Source of the DNA: Eublepharis macularius
Taxonomy: Eukaryota; Chordata; Lepidosauria; Squamata; Eublepharidae
NCBI RefSeq assembly: GCF_028583425.1
Contig: NC_072806.1
Coordinates: forward strand, 37,556,001 to 37,620,000
Direction of reading: 5' to 3'
Length of the DNA: 64,000 bases
The position numbers were made by a program, and so were the translations under genes. The first letter of the stretch is position 1. Each line of letters begins with the position of its first letter. Below are positions 35,981 through 48,884 of the stretch, in pieces. The notes below the pieces were generated by a model. The model had not been told where the DNA came from, searched no databases, and was given only the letters and a program-made list of their open reading frames with translations.

Positions 35981-36332
35981 ACAGACAATAAATTTGTTGT
36001 GGATGAATGTATAGGGTGAAAAAATTAAGGCAACATAACAACATGACTGACTATGCAAATAACCCGTTTTGCTTCTTCGAAGGAAGAAATAAACACAGAG
36101 TCACACCATTTCATGTTAACACTACAGGGAACATGTGCAGTGTAGTGGTGGTTAAGAGCAAACTAAATGAATGGGGAAGTCCAAAGAGAAGTCCTTTTCA
36201 CTTTATGCCAAATTCTACAATGGAACTATCAGTGATGTTCAGGAAGTGATTGTCTTCTTTACTTGGCCACTTAAGTGAAGTTCTATCTTCTGTTATTTGG
36301 TATTAAAAGCCTCCTAACCTGCCTGTCATTTA

Positions 36333-36517
36333 TAGGGGTATACACTTCAGGATTCCGATTCGGGATAAACACCCAAATTAGGCCTGATTTGGAAAGATTT
36401 GGGATTCCTGAATCAGCCCCAGCTTGCTGCTTCAGGATTTGGGTTATTCCAAATTGTTTTCCCGCTACAGGTAAACTGGAAACGGGAAACCCGAATATTT
36501 TTCGGTGCACACCCCTA
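36333..36517. mobile_element. hAT-type MITE, family 4
   Basis: It starts TAGGGGTATACAC and ends GTGCACACCCCTA, flanked by perfect 8-bp duplications GTCATTTA at 36325-36332 and 36518-36525. The 185-bp interior has repeated GGATT and GATTTGG segments. Confidence 0.92.
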
Positions 36518-36594
36518 GTCATTTATGCTTCCTCCACTTTCATTTCTCCTGCTCCTGGGCAACCAATCCTTTACTCCATGAACAATGTTTCAGG

Positions 36595-36670
36595 TGGTAG
36601 TCTGTATTGATTTGCAATAGAACAGCAAGGTGCCAGTGGCACCTTAAAGACCAACAGGTTTTATTTTTTT
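36595..36670. repeat. Fold-back repeat fragment
   Basis: GGTGGTAGTCTGTATTGATT, AGCAAGGTGCCAGTGGCACC and TTAAAGACCAACAGGTTTTA match one end of the dispersed family. Confidence 0.55.
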
Positions 36671-36904
36671 TAACAAGGTAATTATAGGAACTCTAGTAAC
36701 AAGGGTGGGAAGAATCCTGTTTAAGACCCTAGAAAGCAAGTGCTAGGCAGAGTGAACAGCACTAATTTAGGTGGCGACGCAAAGCAACTTTCTATATTTA
36801 AACTCTACCACCTCAAATTCCAAAATTCATTAAATATTTGGTCTTTCTGACACCTAAGAAGCAGTTTATAATCCAGCATTCTTACTGGGACCAGCTCAAC
36901 AACA

Positions 36905-36975
36905 GCCTGTTGCATCGTGGTTAGAGAGTCTAAAATCTGGAAGACCGAGGGTTGAAGCTAACTGCCACGGAAGTA
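36905..36975 (+). mobile_element. Degraded tRNA-SINE fragment
   Basis: CATCGTGGTTAGAGAGTCTA resembles the A-box region and CGAGGGTTGAAGCTAACTGC the B-box region of the tRNA-like SINEs at 16148 and 37232. The 3' part is missing. Confidence 0.5.
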
Positions 36976-37231
36976 CAACATTTTAAGTGCAAAATGTATA
37001 TGATCAGGGGTGTTCACTGGAATTTTGAAATGCCTTGAACACTGAACTCAACTCTTGCAATTTTACAGTTTCTCTCAGACCACTCCATACCATCAAATCC
37101 TTTATCTTTACCACAGACAGACCCTCCTTTTTAGTATCGGCCATTGGTGAAGCACTATGTCTATTCTCCTCATAAGCTTTTTAAAGTATTAATATGTGTA
37201 CTTGTAACACCAGAGTGATTATTCTTCAGCT

Positions 37232-37448
37232 TGAGAGCTGCTGTAGCATAGTGGTTAAGAAGGTGGGTGGTGAGTCAGTACTCTGCTGGTTTGAATCCCA
37301 TCACTGCCATGAGCACTGCAGGTGGCCTTGGGTATGCTGTGATGTGGGGATAATAATAACACTGATGATGTTCACTGCCCTAAGTGGGCACTAATCTTTC
37401 TAGTAGAGTGGTATATAAGCACACTGTCATCATTATTGTTATTATTAA
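37232..37448 (+). mobile_element. tRNA-derived SINE
   Basis: A-box-like GTAGCATAGTGGTTAAGA, B-box-like GGTTTGAATCCC, a diverged body and a TTATTATTA tail. Same broad type as 16148-16396. Confidence 0.75.
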
Positions 37449-37649
37449 GTTTCAGCAAGCTCCACTGTGTGAGTGGGACTGGAGCCATTTTGACGATGGC
37501 GTCCAGGCACATAAATACCCTAAGGCACCATACAATGAGCAGCCTGCAAGCTATGGAACTTCTATTTAGCATGATAATATGAGCTCAACAAATGCAGGCT
37601 CAATTAATTCTACATACAGGAGCTTTTGGACCAGATGCACAGGGACTGG

Positions 37650-37965
37650 GGCTAGGGTTCTCAGGTGCCTGCTGGTGGTGGGCAATCTCCTAGGGATTCC
37701 TGCCTCTGCCCACCTCTGCCAGCTGATCAGCAGAAAGAAGCAGACTTGAGAGAAGCGCTCATGCTGGAGGAGGTAGGCCAGGGAAATGGGAGCATGTGCA
37801 TCTTCAGCACTGGTTGATGCTGCTGCTTCCGGTGCTTCTGGTGACGTTACTGACTGATGTCATTGATGCATGCACGCAAAGAGAAGAGAGGTAAGTGCCC
37901 ACTCCCACAGCCGCTAGTTGATAGGGGGACCTGGCCATCCTTGCCAGGAGCTTTCAGGCAGCAGT
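37650..37965. repeat. Dispersed element with CRE-like motifs
   Basis: It starts CTAGGGTTCTCAGGTGCCTG and ends ACCTGGCCATCCTTGCCAGG. It contains GTGACGTTAC (37841-37850) and TGATGTCATTGATG (37856 on). Same loose family as 9985-10350. Confidence 0.45.
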
Positions 37966-38089
37966 TGCTGGAGTGAGATTACAAAACCTCAGTTCCACCT
38001 GTGAGATACTGAAGGGCATGCAGCTCCATGCACAGACATCTATTCATAACCACGACCACTGTTTGATGACGACTCCCTGCACCAATACA

Positions 38090-38480
38090 GAATGATTTCC
38101 TTATTATTTTACATTTCACTGTCAGAAACTAAATAACCTCTCTAACTTTCTCACTCCCTCTTTGGCAAGAAGAGCTCTACTGCTGCCTTTTACCACTAGC
38201 AACCAGATTTGCATTAATTGTTTACCACATCCCGGACAGGCCTTTTATTAATATTAATGAGTGACTGGGAACAAAGGGCCCCTTTATTTTTAGCCTACTC
38301 TAATTGCGTAGTAATTATTCATCTACAAAACAAATGAGCCGAACTCTATCGCTATGGCAACCAAAACTCTGGCCTCCCTCTGTAACACATTAACAGGCGA
38401 TCGTTCCTGCTAATTTTAAATTGTGGCCTTTTGTGCAATAAGAGATATGAGAAAAGAGGCATATTAAAATAAAATCAGGA
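38090..38480. promoter_or_regulatory. Candidate conserved enhancer
   Basis: Repeat-free sequence dense in developmental transcription-factor motifs: an octamer ATTTGCAT fused to TAAT (38207-38217), a SOX/TCF-like AACAAAGG (38270-38277), homeodomain cores in ATTAATATTAATGAG and GTAATTATTCAT, and an RFX-type half site CTATGGCAACC (38352-38362). This pattern is common in vertebrate conserved noncoding elements. No alignment was possible here. Confidence 0.5.
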
Positions 38481-38691
38481 CTTCTTTGGCCATACACTGA
38501 GGCTATGACCCTAATTACATTAAGAGGTTTCTCACCTGTTGTTACACCTTGTGCTTCACTAGATATTATGGTTCTCTGAAGGGAAACATTCAGGCAATCT
38601 ACAATTTAGATGAACACACTCTATGAGACATGGCTAGTTGGAGCTGGTAAATGTACATATGTTCATTTTACACAGCATTAAACTGACAACT

Positions 38692-38860
38692 GGGAGCCAG
38701 AGTAGCAGAGTAGCTAAAAGTGGGAGCTGAGAGCCAGAAAGCCCCTGGCTCAAATCTTACCTTTTCCAGGGACCAATTAAGAGGCAGGCCACTCTCACAA
38801 CTTCGGCTGCCCAGCTGCATTATGCAGGCACGGATACTGACCTACCTCACAGGTATCGAT
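38692..38860 (+). mobile_element. Degraded tRNA-like SINE
   Basis: GGGAGCCAGAGTAGCAGAGT with CCCTGGCTCAAATCTTACC follow the A/B-box layout of the local SINEs, then GCCACTCTCACAAC and ACCTACCTCACAGG. Strongly diverged. Confidence 0.5.
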
Positions 38861-39464
38861 GACATTTCAGATGAAGCGTATGGAAAAGGCACTGCAATAT
38901 CATCCAAGATGCCTGGGAAAGGCAGCTGCACTTCTATGCAAAACAAAAGGGGTGCTAAAAGACCAGTCCCCCAGTTTCTTGGCAGTATGAATACATATTT
39001 TTTAAAGAGAAAGATTTCTCTTGTAACAATGTTCTCAATGATTAATAGAAAAATGTGAAGGCTAATAGTGGTAAGTGGAGGTAGAGGGATGGACTTGGGG
39101 GAAAAGACTGGAATTCTCCATCCCTTTGTGCCCTAGGTGTAGCTGGGCCTATTTGCAACAAAAGGTAACGAGGCCAACTCTTTCTCTAAAGAGCTCAATA
39201 TCCAAGTAGTCTTCCATCCAGGCAGCCTACAGGGGTGACCAAGTTAGCTTTAGAGCCTGCCCTTTATGTTTCCTCTCTCTGGGCCAGTTGCCCACTGACC
39301 ACTGGTCTCCCTTCTGTCCGTGTCCATTTAGGACAGAATCTTCTCTGGAGAACTGCATGAAGATCAGAGTCCTCTTGGGACAACATAACAGGAAATGAGG
39401 AAGAAAGATGTTTGTTCCAGCAGAGAACACCCGAATGAGAGGAAAAGGCTGTTGCAGGTATTTG

Positions 39465-39622
39465 CTTCTGGGAAAAGAGGAAGCCCTAAAGCGAGACAGC
39501 TTGACTCGATAAAAGAAGCCACGTCCTCCAGTCTGCAGGATCTGAGCAAGGATGTTTGGGAGGTCTTTCATTCACAGGGTCGCCATAGGTTGGAGGTGAC
39601 TCGACGGCACATCACACACACA
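39465..39622 (+). mobile_element. Bov-B LINE 3' end (or Sauria SINE tail)
   Basis: The reading frame includes GSPKARQLDSIKEATSSSLQ and DLSKDVWEVFHS, the end of the Bov-B reverse transcriptase. The terminal phrase CAGGGTCGCCATAGGTTGGA, GGTGACTCGACGGCACATCA and a CA-rich end follow. Bov-B and the Sauria SINEs that share this tail are abundant in squamates, so this is one of the best clues to the organism. Heavily truncated. Confidence 0.85.
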
Positions 39623-41640
39623 GGCATTTGCTCGGAGGGGAGTAAAATTCACCCATGGAGTGACAGAACTTCAGTGGCCCTTCTTCCTGAACGCATGACC
39701 AGTCTGTTTGGATGAAAGGGCCATCCAGGTGAGTGTGAGGAAAGGCACCCTGCGAGTCAGAGAAGGTTCTGGGGAAGAGCTTTTGGCCACTGGAAATACA
39801 TCCACTGACTGAGAAGGCCACTAATAGTTAGTGACTAAATTCATTCAAACTTAACTTATATGGGTACTTAAGTCTGCACTCCTGACTGAGCCGGTTGCTA
39901 ACGGCTCTACAGATGATCTGTCAAGTGCCCTGGATTTTCTATTATAAAATATGTGATTAAAAACGGATATGTTTTACCTACAATACGATCTAGTAAAATG
40001 ACTGTGCCTGGGGGTGAGAGAACTTGGCCACAATAATGTTTGAATCACAAATTTACAGAGAGTTGCAGAGTATTCTGCAGATGCTTCAAGGGGAAAGAAA
40101 ATGACACCCAGCCTCAAGAAAGACAAACAGGTGCCTTGTTCGTGCAGCAGCGAGACACCCGCAACGATATTTACAGGCACCCACGTTTTGGAATTAAGAT
40201 TTTCAAAGGGCCATTGGTCCATGCAAAGCCAAAGTGAAACCATTCTTCTTTTTTAAAACAGCAGCTTCTTTAGTGGAACAGTACAAGGGGAAGGAGGCCA
40301 CCGCTATCATTCCTACTGTCCTCACATCTTCTCAGGGCAACCTGCAACAGCTTAGTAATGGCACCTTTTTGCTCCAAGAAAATGCTACACTTTTTGCCCC
40401 CAGATGTGTGGTCATGCAGATGGCCTTGGCACTATCCTTTAAAAAGAACATGAGGCGGGTGAATACTACCCCAGAAGATCTCCCTATAATATTAAAAACA
40501 TTGTCACAAAGTACTAATCCCCCCAAAAGACAGCCAGTGTTCTACTTCCCATTGAACTTCTCCAAGCACAGAAATTAACTTTCTGCCTCACTTTCCTAAC
40601 TTGTACCCAGGCTCACCACTGCCTTGTCAATCATATATATGTTACATAGGACATCCATATTAACATGTGAATGTTAATAATTCAGGCAACATCGATGAAT
40701 GTTGGCCATCATCTCGTGATGGTCAGCATACACTGGGATATATCAAAATTTAAAGAAACCAATACCTATGTTTACACTGTCATTAAATTAATCTAAGATT
40801 GTCAACATCCATCAATATTTGGACATTCATTTCAACATATTTATGGGTTAACGACCCAATGCACCCAGCAGCATTCTGATCAATGCATACACAGCCAGAA
40901 AGGTAATTGAGCTGCAGTGTCAGTGTGGGCTCTGGAACATTCTTTTTAAGACATGGAGGTTAAATCCATATTATAATGAAAAAAATTACAAAATTGTGCT
41001 ATAGAATGTACAATGGATGCTCAAGCTCTGGCCACTTTCGACTTCAATCTCAGTTCATGTATCTTTGTGCCAGTGGAAGGTCCCAAGATCTCTAGTTAAC
41101 AGAGCTCTGTGTCAGATTTAGCGAGTAGGCAGCATGGGGCTCCTTGGGCCTGTGACCTAACCCAACCAGCTTTGCGTGTTGATGTGCTTATATAATATAT
41201 AGCCAGGGAAGAAACTAAAAGTAGGTAGGACATTGTAAAAGAGCAAGGGCAGCCAGGCAGATTTTGTGAGGAAAGCAAATTCAGCTGCTACTTATCTACT
41301 CCTCCCTGTTCTCAAGTTTCACTCACTGCATAACTGATGAAAGGTGATCTATATACTGTACAATACAGCTCTTACCGGCCACTTTCCATCTGTAGATGGA
41401 AAACGTTTTTTTTTCCCCCTTTTGAAAAGATGGACTTTATGGTTAGGGTAACTGAAAAAACAAACGGGAAACCATGAAGTCTGAACAAGAACTGTATGGC
41501 AAAAAACTGGACTACGACCCAAATTTTTATGTGCCTTGGCAGCTCTGTCCTTGAGATGAGGCTGCTTCTCTGTACTTACAGTGCATAGGGCAGCAGGTGA
41601 GAAACCAAGGTACAAATTAGGAATGCCCTTTTCCAATCTC

Positions 41641-41787
41641 ACCTCTGCCACAGCCTCAATAGGTGGCCTTAAGCAAGTTACTCTCAATCAGCAGCAGCCT
41701 AGTTAGCCACATCTGCAAGAGGGAGATAATACTAACCTACCTTACAGGGTTGTTGAAGCATTAAGGATGTTTGTGAAATACAAATGT
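41641..41787 (+). mobile_element. MIR SINE, interrupted
   Basis: CCTTAAGCAAGTTACTCTCA, TAATACTAACCTACCTTACA, GGGTTGTTGAAGCATTAAGG and AATACAAATGTTAAG follow the MIR 3' half. It is cut at its tail by the insertion at 41799-42160. An ancient element shared across amniotes. Confidence 0.75.
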
Positions 41788-41798
41788 TAAGTAGCCTT

Positions 41799-42160
41799 GT
41801 ATTGTCGAAGGCTTTCACGGCTGGAGAACGATGGTTGTTGTGGGTTTTCTGGGCTGTATTGCCATGGTCTTGGCATTGTAGTTCCTGACGTTTCACCAGC
41901 AGCTGTGGCTGGCATCTTCAGAGGTGTAGCACCAAAAGACAGAGATCTCTCAGTGTCACAGTGTGGAAAAGATGTAGGTCATTTGTATCTACTCAGGAGG
42001 GGTGGGGTTGAGCTGAGTCATCCTGTAAGAGTTTCCCAGGGTGTGGAATGCTAATGGCGGGAGGCTTCACTGTATCCTGAGGAGGTTCTTTTGCATATGG
42101 ATTGGTACTTGATGTGCTAATCTTCTCTGCAGGGCTATTGTCGGGGATAGAATGTAGCCT
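41799..42160 (-). mobile_element. Penelope-like element fragment with target duplication
   Basis: On the minus strand it reads through CTCTGAAGATGCCAGCCACA, GCTGCTGGTGAAACGTCAGG and GCCGTGAAAGCCTTCGACAA, a phrase I associate with the 3' end of Penelope-like retroelements in reptiles. An exact 11-bp duplication, TAAGTAGCCTT, flanks it (41788-41798 and 42161-42171), showing a clean retroposon insertion into the MIR tail. The flanks are certain; the class assignment is moderate. Confidence 0.6.
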
Positions 42161-43465
42161 TAAGTAGCCTTATTATTTAAACATGACACTGTCCTTCCAG
42201 TTTCATCCTGTCCCACAGGCAAATATGAGCATTTACAGATGCATCCTTAATTTTGCCAGGCATGGAGGCAAAATTAGTTATCATTTGAGGTTTTCTGTTT
42301 CAGCTGCATCAACTCTGCAAAGCTCCAGTTGCTGCCTTCTATTGAATAATTATTTGCTACTCAATGGAGTGGGACACGGTGGACCGGAACCGCTTGCTTT
42401 CTCCTCTGGTCCTTGTTACATATGGGACTTGGGGAGGCTGCATAGCTTGTACTAAACTTCACACGCTTTTTATACAGTCTCAGTGCCCTCTGAATCATTG
42501 CCCTAATGATCTGGATAGAAAAGCAAACGCAAGCGGCTAGCTAAATGGTTTTGACGCAGTGCTGGAACTCGCTCAGTCACTTTGTGTATATAAACCAACT
42601 GTGGTCCCCATCTTTTTTTGTGACTGCAATTTGCAATACAAGATAGGTGCTTAATGACAAGACTAAATATTTGAAAGTACTAGAGTTAAGAATACAACAA
42701 GGATTGCTACTTCCCATGCAATTTTCCGCTTCGCTAACTTTTAGATACGTTTCCCATCTAATTTCCCTGGTAAACCCATTAAACAGTGAGCTCCATTTCT
42801 TGTAACAGATTGCAACTTAAGGGGAAAGTTATTTATAAGATGAGTAACTCTGTGGAAGCTGCACACCTTCAGTCAAGGAGCAGTATGCACCTGTTCTGGG
42901 TGTTAACGTTTGGGTGCAAGGGCCTCAGTGTGTTTTACGGTGTGTTAGAAGAGATGGACATTAATTCTTAATTGCACATCAAAATAATTAACATATTTCA
43001 AGAACATATGCTAGAGACAATACTGTGATTCACAGTCTCAACTGGAGGCTCTCGGTCTCCACAGAGCATGTTCAGTAAACTGAACACACTCAAAACCAGC
43101 AATGTGGATTGTAGGCAAGATGCTGAACTGGCTAGGAAGGGTACACAATTTACTCTCAGCAGGAGCTGTGCTGACAAAAGAGCAGCACCCACAAACAAAA
43201 TATGAAGTGGCACTTGGGACTTGCATTAGCAACTGCCAACCCTAACCGACTGCTATGCACTTGGAAAAACAGTTGGAGAAGCTGAGCACAGAAAACTAGG
43301 TGCACAAAAGAAACAAGTGAAAATGCAAAAAACAGTTGCTGGCTCAATGGTGAAGATGATGAAACTTGTCAAAGAGAGACCTAATACTGGCGATTCATGA
43401 AATGTTCAGCCGTACTTGAGAAGAAAGAGTCTCCTAAGCCCTGACAATGTGGGAAGGAATACGAA

Positions 43466-43844
43466 TAGAGATGGGCACGAACTGAAATACAAACCAAAGT
43501 TCGTCATGAACCAGGCCGGTTTGTGGTTCATGAACCAGCGGTTCGTCAGAGCCCATTTCTGACGAACCATCACGAACTTTAGGGCGGTTTGTTTGGTTCA
43601 TTTTTTGGTTCGTCACTGCAGACAGCCTGGAGCCAATCAATCAGTTTTCTAGGCAACAGGGGTTGGGCTGCAGACCTTCTGCTGACCCGGAAGTGACCTT
43701 CTGCTGACCCTGGAAGTGAAATTTTCACAAACCAAAATGAACTGGTTCATAAACTGGGGCAGGTTCGTGAAAGTTCATGGTTTGTGAAATGTGACAAACC
43801 ACAAACCACATGGTTCGTTTTTTTCTGGTTTGTGCCCATCTCTA
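43466..43844. mobile_element. hAT-type MITE, family 3, copy 1
   Basis: It starts TAGAGATGGGCACGAAC and ends GTTTGTGCCCATCTCTA. The 8-bp flanks AATACGAA (43458-43465) and AATATGAA (43845-43852) differ at one base. The interior is full of GGTTCGT/ACGAACC segments near both ends, with a copy-specific middle. Confidence 0.9.
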
Positions 43845-46800
43845 AATATGAATAGCAACAAGCACCAATTTTGCATCTGAGGATCTAAAACCAATTCCCT
43901 TGTGCCGAAGCATAGTCGGACACTCAGTCACATTCTTTTATTGAGGTCTCCAGTGGGGTGGCTTTCCTGCTCTGCCAGGCCTTCAAAATGATTTGGAGCA
44001 CTAATATGGAATCTTCAAAGCGTTAATGTGCAATAGGAAACCATAATTATACAGTACTTGCTGAGATTAAACTTGGCCTCAAGCCCACAACACTTACACA
44101 AGAGTAACTCCCACTGACTTCAGTGGGAACTACTCACCAGTAAGTGTATATACAATTAAAACAGGGGCCTTTCCCCCCTTTTGATAAAATGGCAAAGTAC
44201 GTTACATTGGTCAATTGACTCCTACCAGAAGAGCACTGCGGGTCCTTGCAGAACAAGAAGCCATGTTAAATTTGACAGGCTCAAGTTGGGGGAGGGGGTT
44301 TAGTGGATGTCGTGCTATAGATCCAGACATTCAGTAGTGCTCTGTGCAAGTATATCTACTCTTCCGAACCAACCACGGCTATGCTTTGACTGCCATGCTC
44401 TTTCGAGTCAACAATAACCTATAATATCAACTCAACAATGCATGTTCTACTACTACGTCTACTGCTACCAGTTACGACTACTACGAGTGCATGCATTTAG
44501 TTCAGTTCCACAGATACATAACACTCTAAGAACAGGCAAGGGGGATGTGAGATGTTTTACAAACAAACAAGTGTTTTGTTTCATTAAGTAAGGGAAAAGT
44601 AATAAGAAACAAAAAGAGAGAAAGTGTACTAAAATAAACAAAACAAAAATAATAAAAGAGAGAGACATTTTTCAAGAGTTGGAATATGAGTCGTTTCTTG
44701 AACCGTTTCATCTGAACAAGCAAAAAAAACATGCAACCAGCTGCTACTAACAAGAAGCTGGACACAGAGAGAGGATTAATAGGTGTGGACAAACCTTCCT
44801 GCTGAGCGTGCTCAGAAGAGTGTTTGAGAGGAGTGCTCGTCCCAGAGCAAGAGAGGCCGGAGAGAATGCCTCAGAGACACCCTCTCTCACAGCAGCCCCA
44901 ACCAAGCAAGAGAGAAAACAACAAGAACATAACTGCTCACACTCACCATCCAGGTCAGTAGCTCATGTTATGAGATGGGTTATAGCCAGCAAGTATAAAG
45001 GGCAGTAAGGAATGGCAGGTTTTAAAAGGAGCAGAAGATCTGGCCAAGGGGGTGGGAAGGGGAGGCTGTGGACTGTGTGGGACCTCCTGCTTTAGCAATC
45101 ACTGCAGAGTGCCTACAGATGGTCAACCAGGTAGATTCTCCAGCCTCCCCAGGGCCTGGCAACAGAATCTCTGGCCATTTCAGTCTTAAGTTAGGAGGGA
45201 GAAAAAGGGGTCAAGCCTTAGAAGCAACTGGCAGAGGAATAGTCTGCCAAGGTTCATCTTTTGCTGTTCTGTTTCAAATGGACATGAGTGAAAGGAAACA
45301 AGCAAGAGACATGTCTTGAAAAAAGGATGTAGGCCCAGTTCTGCCTTCTTATTAGGTGGTGATCCGTTCATGGAGTGGAGGAGCAGATGCATACCTCTCC
45401 CACACTCACATGTGCTGCTCCATGGGAAGCTGGTGAAGGGAGATAACAGCATGAATCAGACCGTTACATCATGTACAAATATCCACATGGAATGTTTGTC
45501 TCACATATTCCTTAAGGCACATGGAAGAGCAGTGGTACACAGACCCGGTCCTCCATCAAGTGAATGGATCACCATCTTGGTAAATGTCTGAACTAAGCCA
45601 TAGGAAAATAAAAGCAATCCTTAAACTACGTCATGGGAAATATTTATCTCAATGCAATGATATCTTGATGGCAAGGCTTGCTGAGTACATATCCAGCGTT
45701 CCCTTGCTTGTAAAGTAACTTGCATGTGCAAAGGGATAAATGTACAGATCTGTCCCCTCCACTGAAGTGAACATGGAAACTGGAATACACAGGATTTCTG
45801 TACATGCTCAGGATGGGACACAAATGTGGGGCTGATAGTGAAACTGTCTCAGATGGGTTTGTTGCAAAATGCAGACTATCATGCTAATGCAACACAGATT
45901 CTAATTCATTCACATGTGCAAGAGACAGTTGTCTGGTGAACTGAGTGGTTTTAGTGTACTTGGGCTAAAACACTGCCTGTGGATATTTTCATAGTAGATC
46001 TGTGGATCTGAGAGGGGGATTCATAACGGTTCAAGATGATCACTTGATATTATTGTTGAAAGACTTGCAAGCTTTTGAATTTCACAGAATCTTCTATCAG
46101 TCAAAGAACTCTTTCATTCCAAAAACTGGTACCATTCTGGAACCATTTTGGAAACCAAGCGATCACTCTAGTAAAGCCTAAGGGGGTCCCACCTAGGATC
46201 CACTGACCTGGTACATGTAGATAAAACTTCCCTTATTTGTCACTGAAAGAAATGGGATTCTGTCTCAGAACAGCAACCACCATTTCCTGATCTTTCTTCT
46301 CTCCTCTGGGGTGCAGTTTACAGAGGATGCTCATCATCTCCCCTGCAGGTTTATGGGAAGCAAGCTGAGTGTGAACTTCTGCCCAATATTGCCACATTTT
46401 GTATGTCTTTCCAAAAGATTTGTCTGTGGGACTCTCCCGCTTACGGTGTGGGTAAATGTAACATCAGGACTACAAGGTACACGTCCATCTTAACAAAGAG
46501 ACTGCGCAGGGCCTGATTTTTAGACCACGTCTGGAAGTTCCCTTCCAAAGTGAAGGCCTGGGCCTTGGTCTAGTGAGTTTTCCAAATCATGCCTGGCAGA
46601 ATTTTCAGCATCCGGTGGTTTTAAATGCAACTATTTGACCCCAATGAAGGGATCCGTAAACATACCAGTAGGGTGAGCCCCAGCGGTGCACTTGTGAGGT
46701 TCCGGCCCCACTCCCCGGTGGGAAAGAGGGACCCTGCAGAACCTCCCCACCCCCTATAATCTTTCCAGGAGGGAGAGATTCATAAATGCTCAGTGAACTA

Positions 46801-46899
46801 AAGGGATGTTTTGCAACTGCACATTAGATCTTTGTGCTCTTTAAGGCACAGAGGCAACTAAGTGGTCACTTAAGTGATCTTCTGTATGTGTTCTGAGCA

Positions 46900-47270
46900 A
46901 CATGGCTCTAATCAACAAAAAACGAAGCCAATTACTTCCATCTGAAGTGCATTTGGCATTTCCTCCCCTGCTGGTAATGAATCAGACCTGAGCACTGTTA
47001 GCATGAAGCTGATTATATTCCATTGCTCCTGAAAACAATTCACTATCACTGCTGATCCCCTTTGGTAGAAACGGCTGCAAACGGAGTGCCATCCTGTGCA
47101 GAACAGGCGTCCTTGCCAGTGGAGGCGAGAGAAGGCCTCCGTTTTGCAGGGCTTAATGCACCCTTTCTTCCTCCTCGTGGATGTTCGCCCGGGGATATTT
47201 TCAAAACACAGAAGGCGTAGCAGGTGCCGTACTGCTCTTTAAACTTGCATAAATGTTGGTGTTAATTTTG
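46900..47270. promoter_or_regulatory. Candidate conserved noncoding element
   Basis: Repeat-free, mixed-composition sequence with homeodomain-like cores (GCCAATTACTT, TGGTAATGAATC, GCTTAATGCA) and SOX-like AACAAAAAACG, next to a more ordinary AT-rich part. It has the look of a vertebrate conserved intronic element, but this is only a pattern impression. Confidence 0.3.
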
Positions 47271-48884
47271 GGTTAGATTTTGGTTTGTATCACACATTAA
47301 TTTGCTCTTTTTAAAACCAGATTTCAAATAATAGTAAAGAAAAAAAACAATCAAATGATATCAAGCAGAGAAAATTGGCTGATGGTCAGTTCAGTTGTAA
47401 TGGACACCAGAAGCACTCTAATTAAAACAGGACAACACTGAAGGCAAAGGTACTTTGGCAGAACCCTCAGCCTTTTCATAGGAAAACATGTCATCTCTAC
47501 TTAAAATAAAACTAAAGCCATGTGGGGAAGGGGTGTGGGAAGTTGTCCGCTCTTCCTCAAATAAGGAATAAAATCAATTTGTTTGAAAGGCAGAAAAAAA
47601 ACGCAAAGTGAAGTGAAGTAAAAGTAATCCCAGAGTTGTCTGGCAAATCACCCCTTGGACTTTCCCCCACGTCTCACAACAAGAAGCTGCTACGGATGAT
47701 CCTTTGTAGCCCCGCAAGCAGTGCCAGTTTGCATGGAACGGAGTTCACTTTGGACTCTAGTGAATTCAGGCCTTTCCCCAATGTCCACTAGGGCATTCGC
47801 TCTTGGTAGCCCTTCTCATTTTTGTCCCCTTGATTTTGTTCCACAGGGCCTAGCTAGTGTGTAGAGAAGCGCTGCATGGAAGACCCAACCATCATGAGAG
47901 AGCTGTAAAAACCAGAGACCACCGAAATCTTTGCTATGTCTCTGAGGTGCCCGATCAGGTAGAGGAATATGGGCCCTGAAAGAAAGTTTCCAGCTGCATT
48001 CTTCCTCCCCTTGCCCCCAATAATTCACTCAAGATTAGCAAGAACAAATGGCTGGATAAATGCACAAGACGGTACGCAGTGAGGAGCAAGCAAAGAAGAC
48101 CGGGAGCAACTAAACCCACTGAGAAAGTGGCCCTTTCTCTTTGCTCTGTATTTAGGGTTTAGAATGGCTGTACACAACCAAGCTGGAGGCCAGCAAGCAA
48201 ACATTGCAAATAAGAGGCCCTGGCAAGTCTTCACAGCCCACTCATGATGGTCTCAAGTGCTTCAATATACCCAAAGTGCTCATTTGTATTTTCCTCAGCT
48301 GAAATCCCTGGGAAAGGACTAATTGATAACAGCAATCTCACTTCCAGGAGGGGCACTGGGGTGTGGGAAAGAAGGAAATGGAGAGGGTTGTGTTTTGTTT
48401 TGAAAAGGTGGACTCAAAAAAAGGGTTAACATTTCTCATGAAACTTGTTTGGGAGTTTGCAGCAGGTAACAAAAGCTGAAGCTGTATCTAAGCTCAAAGA
48501 ACTTGAAACAATATCCAGGCTCTTTTAAAAGTGCTTGGAAAAGACTGTGCTCTTCAGCAGTTATCTAATCTATCCCTGGTATACTGTTCATTGACTGAGA
48601 CTGCAGATAGCATTCTGCAACTACTTTGGTCTTCACATGACAGCTCAATTTGGACATTATATCAAAGCATGGTTTGGGTTTGCACTAACCATATTTTAGA
48701 AACCAAAACATGGCTTGAGCTGCTAGACATACCACGGGGAAAGAATGGTTTAGAGCTTCTTGCTTTCATTCCCACCTCCATATTTCTCAGCTCCAGAACA
48801 GGAGCAATGGCCGTAAATTATGCTGTGTTCGCAACTGGGGGAGCAGAGGGAGAAGTTAGACCTTTTAAGATGTCTGTTTTGATG

